The position numbers and the translations under genes were made by a program. Shown here piece by piece: positions 58,116 through 64,000 of a stretch of 64,000 nt of DNA; the stretch's first letter is position 1, and the number at the start of each line of letters is the position of its first letter. Location: NCBI RefSeq assembly GCF_937129435.1, contig NZ_CAKZNF010000024.1:45178-109177 (forward strand), written 5' to 3'. The notes beneath the pieces were generated by a model. That model searched no databases, was not told the origin of the DNA, and saw only the letters and a list, made by a program, of their open reading frames with translations. The stretch comes from an uncultured Parasphingopyxis sp. (GTDB lineage Bacteria > Pseudomonadota > Alphaproteobacteria > Sphingomonadales > Sphingomonadaceae).

Positions 58116-58406
58116 CGGCGTAGTTCCAGTAACGAGTAGTTTGCAGCGCGGGGGCGCCTCCGTCAGAGAATGTCGTCGTGCTGGCGGCGACAACGCCCTC
58201 AACATCAAGTTGAGACGTGGCAGCATGGTCAGCGCCGCATTTCGCTGAGCTAGTATCCTTGCCGATGAGAAATAGCATCCCGTTATGGGTCGATAGCTGA
58301 CCGGCCGGTTGCGGTTCCAGATTCCATAAAACTGCCCGTCCTGCCCGGCATAGCGACTGAGCGCGGCTATCTTGCCAAGTCGTTCCCACTTTGTTCACTT
58401 GGGCGC

Positions 58407-58730
58407 ATGGCGCGATTCACCACCCGGCAATTAGAAGCGAAGGCGCTCGACATTCTCGAAACTGCGCTGCGCGAAGGCGTGGAACATTGCTTCCGGCCGT
58501 TGGGAACTGCGTTTGCGCTAGCCTATCTCGCAAACGAAAAAGAGGATCGGCGGCTGTTCGATCAGTTCTGGCGTGCGCTCACGCTCGACAGTCGGCAGGA
58601 GCGGGTCAAGCGTGCCAGCTATTCCCTAGAAGCGATCTACATTCTGACAGGCCATCAGCGGCCGGAATCGCGGCGACGAAATTTCTACCAATGCCTGAAC
58701 TGGTATGAGCGGCAGCTGGTCGATCGATGA
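58407..58730 (+). CDS. Hypothetical protein
   Basis: Intact 107-aa ORF. Confidence 0.55.
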   Translation: MARFTTRQLEAKALDILETALREGVEHCFRPLGTAFALAYLANEKEDRRLFDQFWRALTLDSRQERVKRASYSLEAIYILTGHQRPESRRRNFYQCLNWYERQLVDR

Positions 58731-58809
58731 TCTGCGATGACACTTGCGATGTTTCGTGTCAGACAGCTGTAATAACAGCCTGCAGCGATACGGGAGAGGG
58801 AGACCGAAG

Positions 58810-59328
58810 ATGGCATTTTGGAATCGCAAGACTCCGGCGGAGCCATCCGCGCTTGCGCAGGTGCCACTTCCAGACGAACTGCGTGAAAGACATCCCAATA
58901 TCGCGGCTTGGCAGGAAGGTCTCCGAGCTTGGCAGGACAACCTTGAGAAACGCAGAGACGAGTTGGACGCGCGAAAGGAGCGCCAAGATGCCCGCGTCGC
59001 CGAAATTGCAGAAATGTCTGAAGCGCTAGAACGGCAAAAGACCGAAGCTAAGAGCACGATAAAGGCGCTTGAAGCCGAAATTGACATGCTGTCGGAGCGC
59101 AAGCGCGCACTGGCGAAAGGCGTGCCGATGGACGAGGCGTTGGCGGGGCACTCTAATGTCATTCCGGTACGCCGAACTGGCCCGAAGTCCTACGAGTTTG
59201 AACTGCTGCGCTTTCAACAAGGAGTCTGGGACGACAGCTTTCGATACATTGTCGACGTTGACGAGGAGGGAGAGGTTTCCAGTCGCTATGAGAAAATCGA
59301 ACCGGAGGATTCAGCAACACTCAATTAG
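58810..59328 (+). CDS. Coiled-coil hypothetical protein
   Basis: MAFWNRKTPAEPSALAQ ... long charged heptad-like segment. Confidence 0.6.
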   Translation: MAFWNRKTPAEPSALAQVPLPDELRERHPNIAAWQEGLRAWQDNLEKRRDELDARKERQDARVAEIAEMSEALERQKTEAKSTIKALEAEIDMLSERKRALAKGVPMDEALAGHSNVIPVRRTGPKSYEFELLRFQQGVWDDSFRYIVDVDEEGEVSSRYEKIEPEDSATLN

Positions 59329-59529
59329 CGCCCGTCCTGACTGAGCGGAGGCAATAAAGTTTCCTATCATGGAGAGTTCATCGTCGAGCGGACAGATGCG
59401 CCTTGGGCGCAGCGACAGTTCGCAGACGCGGGCTATATGATAGCCGCTCGGAAAAACTCCTGAATTGATTTGCGTTTTCAGAGTTATTGGGGAATCGTTC
59501 TTTCGGGGATTCCTTACGGGGGCATTAAA

Positions 59530-60264
59530 ATGAAAATAATCTGTGCAGCATCCGCTGCAGTTTTGCTTTGTGCGTCACCTTCACTCGCGCAAGAGCCTGT
59601 TCCTGCTTCGGTGCCAGTGCCGGTCCAAGCGGTTGCGGCGCAACAACATCAGCACGTCCTTCCGGCCAATACCGAGATCGTTCTCAGCATGAACGAGGAG
59701 ATCACGACACGCCGGAATGAGGAAGGCGACACGTTCAATCTATCGGTCGTGCACAACGTGATGTTGGGTGATTACGTCGTCATTCCAGCCGGGACGCGTG
59801 CCGTTGGCGAGATCACCTGGATGACCGGCAGAGGGATGTTCGGCAAGTCCGGCAAGATGGATGTCGAGCTGCGCTATATCGACCTGAATGGCCGCCGCAT
59901 CGACATTGAAGGATCCTACCGTCAGGAAGGCGAGGGAAACACGGTTGCGACTGTGGCCGGGGTTGTCCTGATCCCAGTGGCGGGCCTGTTCATCACGGGC
60001 CGTAGCGGCGTCATCCCGGAAGGGCGGGAATTGACGGCGCGTCTTTCAAGCAATCTACCGGTGGCCTTGCCTGCCGGTGCCGTTATTCGGGAGAATGCAG
60101 CAGTTGTGGCCCAGCCTGTGAGCGCCGTTGCTCCGGCCGCTGTTGCCGCACAGCCTGCTGTCGTGACAAACGCGCCCGCGCCACAAGCGCAGCCGGAAAC
60201 GCCGCAACCCAATTTTCCGGGGTTGGAAGACGTGGACATGAGTGTCGAGCGCGACGAGCAATAG
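59530..60264 (+). CDS. Secreted/periplasmic protein with Pro/Ala-rich tail
   Basis: Signal peptide MKIICAASAAVLLCASPSLAQ; NTEIVLSMNEEITTRRNEEGDTFNLSV. Confidence 0.65.
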   Translation: MKIICAASAAVLLCASPSLAQEPVPASVPVPVQAVAAQQHQHVLPANTEIVLSMNEEITTRRNEEGDTFNLSVVHNVMLGDYVVIPAGTRAVGEITWMTGRGMFGKSGKMDVELRYIDLNGRRIDIEGSYRQEGEGNTVATVAGVVLIPVAGLFITGRSGVIPEGRELTARLSSNLPVALPAGAVIRENAAVVAQPVSAVAPAAVAAQPAVVTNAPAPQAQPETPQPNFPGLEDVDMSVERDEQ

Positions 60265-60391
60265 GCTGCTGTGTCGCGGTGGCCCGATCTCGACGAACCA
60301 CACGAAGGCGAAGCGTGGCTGACGTTTGAGTTTGTGGGTATCGCGCTGGCGATTACGTTCGTGGGCGGTTGGGCGCTTTGGAGCTGGCTGG

Positions 60392-60583
60392 CTAGTTGAG
60401 CTTGCGGCCAGCGAACCATTCCCGCGTCATCCGCATTTCCGAAACGGCATCACGCAATTCCTCGCTCACGTCGTCACCCGCGATATGTTTGGCGAGAATT
60501 TCGAGCGTCTGTTCCGTAATGACGCGGCATCGCTCTAACCCGTCTTTCACTGCTTCCAATTCGAGATAGGGATTTGTGGACAT
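60392..60583 (-). CDS. Hypothetical 63-aa protein
   Basis: MSTNPYLELEAVKDGLERCRVITEQTLEILAKHIAGDDVSEELRDAVSEMRMTREWFAGRKLN. Confidence 0.5.
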   Translation of the reverse strand: MSTNPYLELEAVKDGLERCRVITEQTLEILAKHIAGDDVSEELRDAVSEMRMTREWFAGRKLN

Positions 60584-60619
60584 TGCGCGTTGCTCCTGCT
60601 GGCGTGCTATTGATCTACC

Positions 60620-61054
60620 ATGCTTGCTGAGATTGTCGCCGCCGGTCTGACATTCGCCTGCACGCCCATCAGCGTCTGGGATGGCGACGGGCCGATCCGG
60701 TGTGCTGAGGGCTATGATGTGAGGCTGTGGGCTATCAGCGCGCGCGAGAGAGACGAAACGTGCCGTGAGGGCCATCCATGCCCCGAAGCCGGGGGAATGG
60801 ATGCAGCGCGCCATCTGGCGGAACTAACGGGGGAGATCGTAGGCGAAGGCCCACACGGCCATTTTCTCGTCGATGGTCCGGCGATTTGGTGTGAGTCGAA
60901 AGGCCAGAGTTATGGCCGCATCGTTGCTCGCTGCGAATCATTGGAGCACGGTGATCTGGGATGCCGCATGGTGATAGATGGCTTTGCGCTAGAGTGGCGG
61001 CGATACGGGCGCGTATGCGTATTTTCCATGCCTGGCATCGGCAATCCTCAGTGA
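60620..61054 (+). CDS. Thermonuclease-like (SNase-like) protein
   Basis: VWDGDGPIRCAEGYDVRLWAISARERDETCREGHPCPEAGGMDAARHL. Confidence 0.6.
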   Translation: MLAEIVAAGLTFACTPISVWDGDGPIRCAEGYDVRLWAISARERDETCREGHPCPEAGGMDAARHLAELTGEIVGEGPHGHFLVDGPAIWCESKGQSYGRIVARCESLEHGDLGCRMVIDGFALEWRRYGRVCVFSMPGIGNPQ

Positions 61055-61168
61055 GGTCTGTTCCGGTCAGCTAGCCGATCTCAAACGGGAGCAGGTGTTG
61101 CAGGGCGCAACAAACCCGGGCGAGCCTGTTGGGCACCACAATGTCAGAAAGCATGACTGGCGTTGACG

Positions 61169-62515
61169 TCAGATTGTCGCCCCTTCAGCCGGTTCATCAT
61201 CATCGTCATCCTGCTTTAAGCGGGGAGCAGGAGCCTGCCATGCCCTAATCCTGCTCAGAACTTGCTCATAAAACGCTAACGCGATCTCCTCTAGTTCCGC
61301 GATAAATGTATTTCGGCCTCCGAACTTTCGTCCATCCTCCAAGCGCATGGCGACCGTGAAGGTGTGTGGGAGCATGTCTTTGCCAGAATGAGAATGGATT
61401 CCGGGATCGCTTCTCGCCTCGTTCAATGAACTCTCGATTACGGCTGCCCGTCCGGGCCAATGCGATTGTATCCGAACCGCTTCGCCATCTGCGTCGTTGA
61501 GTTGCCTTACCAGCCAGCTCAAGCGTGAAGATGGCCTAACTTTGTCAAGGGGAGCAGGCAGTTGCGAAAAGATACGCAAGGTTCTGCTCGATAGGTCTGC
61601 TTCGATCTCAATGGCTGTTGCTGCATTCGGCACAACGAGGGCAGCTTGCAAAAGCTTTTCCTCGGACACCAATCTACAGTCCATATCTACGCGGGCCTGC
61701 GCGTCGTTCCGTAACTTTGGCGACAACTTTAGGTCCACTATAGCGCCAGTGCGTCTGCTCAACAGAAGGCAAAGGTCGCTAATTTCGGAATGCCAACTAG
61801 ACACCACGTCCGATACCTCTTCGCTGGATTTGGAAAGCCCCAATCCGCCCCGAATACGGTCTAAAACTGCCGTCCAAGCGGGAGACATCTGCGTAAAACG
61901 TTGCAGGCCCGCGCTCGGATGCAACAGGAAGCGCTCAAGCTCGGTCAGAACAAACCGATGATCCCGGTCTTCAACTGTTCCGGCGCTCTCTAGCAATCTA
62001 ATTGCAGTGAGAAACGAAAACCAAGATAGGTGAAAAAGCTCGGTCTTGCGCAACAGGCGCTTGTCCACGTTAATGGGATGCTTACCGGGCATAAGGGTGA
62101 AGTCGTTCGAGATTGTGATAAGTGCGTCCGCTCCAACTTCCCGAGCAATTCCGAGATATTTTTCCACCTGATCTGCGCGTAGTTTGCCATTGCCAACCTT
62201 GGCCTCAATCAAGGCGCGCCAAACCGTCTTGCCGGTTTTGACGACCAGGAGACCATCAGGGCGGCAATGCGGGTCGCTGCATGTCTCAAAACTTACTTCT
62301 GAAAAAGCTTCCACCACAGTCCGCGAACCGACAGGGCGTCCGAGTGGCCTCAAGACCGCATCTGCAAATTCGGTAACGTGAGACATCGTGGCTAGCAGTA
62401 TTGAAAGTGTACGACCCTCTTTTGAACTGTCGGCCAACACAGGGAATAGCCTTGCTGACTCGCCTTTGCCCTTCAATTCCGTCAAGCTCTCGAAATTCAT
62501 TTTCCCCGCCCCCAA
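61169..62515 (-). CDS. PD-(D/E)xK nuclease-fold candidate protein
   Basis: ARLFPVLADSSKEGRTLSILLATMSHV; RPDGLLVVKTGKTVWRALIEAKVGNGKLRADQVEKYL (PD...ExK). Confidence 0.65.
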   Translation of the reverse strand: MGAGKMNFESLTELKGKGESARLFPVLADSSKEGRTLSILLATMSHVTEFADAVLRPLGRPVGSRTVVEAFSEVSFETCSDPHCRPDGLLVVKTGKTVWRALIEAKVGNGKLRADQVEKYLGIAREVGADALITISNDFTLMPGKHPINVDKRLLRKTELFHLSWFSFLTAIRLLESAGTVEDRDHRFVLTELERFLLHPSAGLQRFTQMSPAWTAVLDRIRGGLGLSKSSEEVSDVVSSWHSEISDLCLLLSRRTGAIVDLKLSPKLRNDAQARVDMDCRLVSEEKLLQAALVVPNAATAIEIEADLSSRTLRIFSQLPAPLDKVRPSSRLSWLVRQLNDADGEAVRIQSHWPGRAAVIESSLNEARSDPGIHSHSGKDMLPHTFTVAMRLEDGRKFGGRNTFIAELEEIALAFYEQVLSRIRAWQAPAPRLKQDDDDDEPAEGATI

Positions 62516-62637
62516 ACTGCTTCAATAGTTTGGAGTTATGGAGAACGTCGAACTTCCCGAAAAGAGGAATCCGAACCTAACTTTCCCGTACGGATTCCGT
62601 ACTGAGCTGGAATGGGTTCTGTAAGCCATTGAAAATG

Positions 62638-62714
<77 letters not shown>

Positions 62715-62797
62715 GTGCACGCTGTGCGAGGGCGCCGCTTAGCAAAGGGCGGGGCGGGTCGCCAGCCCTGAATTGCCGGCGGCCCGCCATGGCCGGC

Positions 62798-63205
62798 TCA
62801 GCCTTCCGGGATCTCGATCGGCACGAACTGGCCGAGGCCGCAGCGCGCGCCGGGAATGCCGCTGCTGACCGGTTGGGGCAGCACGGTGATGATGTCGGTC
62901 GAGCACAGCCGGCTCAGGCTCGTCGAATAGGAGATCGCGTCCGATCGGCTCATCCCGCCGCACGGGTGCGACAGCGTGTTGCGATAGGTCCGATTGCCGG
63001 TCATTTCGAAATCGATCGTCTGGTGGTCGCGGATCCGCGTTTGGCGGATCTGCACCAACGGCACGCAGCTTTCGGGCTCCCCGGTGACGCGGGCCTGTTG
63101 CCAGGGCGCGAGTTCGTCTTCGGCGGCGGAACTGGCCGGCAGCGATAGCGCGGCAACGCCGGCCGCAGCGGCAATGGCGGTCAGGGAATAGAGGGAATTG
63201 CGCAT
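62798..63205 (-). CDS. Hypothetical secreted protein
   Basis: Signal peptide MRNSLYSLTAIAAAAGVAALSLPASSAA; four Cys. Confidence 0.65.
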   Translation of the reverse strand: MRNSLYSLTAIAAAAGVAALSLPASSAAEDELAPWQQARVTGEPESCVPLVQIRQTRIRDHQTIDFEMTGNRTYRNTLSHPCGGMSRSDAISYSTSLSRLCSTDIITVLPQPVSSGIPGARCGLGQFVPIEIPEG

Positions 63206-63256
63206 GATCCTTCTCCTTGAGTCACCGACGATGCCCCGATCCGCCTGAACGCAGCT

Positions 63257-63922
63257 TTAAGCCTTCGCCTTGCCCTTCTTTTTCGGCGCCTCGGTCTTGG
63301 GCTTGTAGCGGCAGAATTCGGCCACCGCGCATCGCCAGCATTCGGGCGTCCGCGCCTTGCAGACATAGCGGCCGTGGAGGATCAGCCAGTGATGTGCGCC
63401 GAGGCGGAAGTCCTCGGGCGTCACCTTTTCCAGCTTCTTTTCGACCGCTAGCGGCGTCTTGCCCGACGCGAGGCCGGTGCGGTTCGACACGCGAAAAATA
63501 TGGGTGTCGACCGCGATCGTCGGATGGCCGAACGCCTCGTTCATGACGACGTTCGCGGTCTTGCGGCCGACCCCGGGAAGCGCCTCGAGCGCTTCGCGAT
63601 CCGCCGGCACCTCGCCGCCATGCTCATCGACCAGGATCTGCGCCGCCCTGATGACGTTCTTCGCCTTGGTGTTGAACAGCCCGACCGTCTTGATGTGCTC
63701 CTTCAGCGCTTCTTCGCCGAGATCGAGCATCTGTTGCGGGGTCTGCACCTTTTCGAACAGCGCGCGCGTCGCCTTGTTCACGCCGACATCGGTCGCCTGC
63801 GCCGAAAGCGCGACGGCGACGACGAGGGTATAGGGGTTGGTGTAGTTCAGCTCGGTCTTCGGTTCGGGCCGTTCCTCGGCGAGCCGGGCGTAGAATTCAT
63901 AGCGATCGGCAGCTTTGACCAT
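63257..63922 (-). CDS. nth: Endonuclease III
   Basis: ALSAQATDVGVNKATRALF, LPGVGRKTANVVMNEAFG HhH, C-terminal CX6CX2CX5C cluster. Confidence 0.96.
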   Translation of the reverse strand: MVKAADRYEFYARLAEERPEPKTELNYTNPYTLVVAVALSAQATDVGVNKATRALFEKVQTPQQMLDLGEEALKEHIKTVGLFNTKAKNVIRAAQILVDEHGGEVPADREALEALPGVGRKTANVVMNEAFGHPTIAVDTHIFRVSNRTGLASGKTPLAVEKKLEKVTPEDFRLGAHHWLILHGRYVCKARTPECWRCAVAEFCRYKPKTEAPKKKGKAKA

Positions 63923-64000
63923 GTTTGTCAGACCTCGCCTACGGCTCGGCGCCGCACCAGCCCTCTCCCCCACCCGGCCTCCCATTCAGGATACTCACGT

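Noticed and set aside
58108-58398. 96-aa - strand ORF (...TSQLDVEGVVAASTTTFSDGGAPALQTTRYWNYAVR)
   Set aside because: Might be the C-terminal remnant of a phage tail-type protein, but no upstream gene body or clear start; not supported enough to annotate
60271-60399. Short GTG-start TM ORF (VSRWPDLDEPHEGEAWLTFEFVGIALAITFVGGWALWSWLAS)
   Set aside because: Possible but no clear RBS or independent support; left out of features

Overview
This is a high-GC alphaproteobacterial (sphingomonad-like) chromosome segment. Left part: a general stress response locus (PhyR, an EcfG-type sigma factor and a short NepR-like ORF), glnE, bcp and a tandem flavin-dependent halogenase pair. A sphingolipid synthesis/export neighbourhood follows at about 12.9-26.5 kb (GNAT ceramide-synthase-like protein, fatty acid hydroxylase family protein, flippase, LptG, LptF, lipid kinase, serine palmitoyltransferase, ACP, CerR-like reductase), then proB and obgE. 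Two tRNA-targeted integrative elements are visible. Element 1 (about 31949-41894, tRNA-Ser(CGA)) is a phage-satellite-like island with integrase, AlpA, primase/VapE helicase, an HK97-type capsid protein and a HicA-like module, but no recognisable portal or terminase. Element 2 (about 51615-62687, tRNA-Arg(CCG), 50-bp perfect direct repeat) has an integrase, an operon with a possible HUH Rep, and cargo that includes a PD-(D/E)xK-like protein. Between them lie PHA/wax-ester storage genes (phaC, phaZ, WS/DGAT), rplU-rpmA and a TetR gene. A truncated inverted copy of that TetR, fused to an IS5-type transposase remnant, suggests an inversion that separated rplU-rpmA from obgE-proB. All product calls come from reading the translated ORFs; no database search was run.
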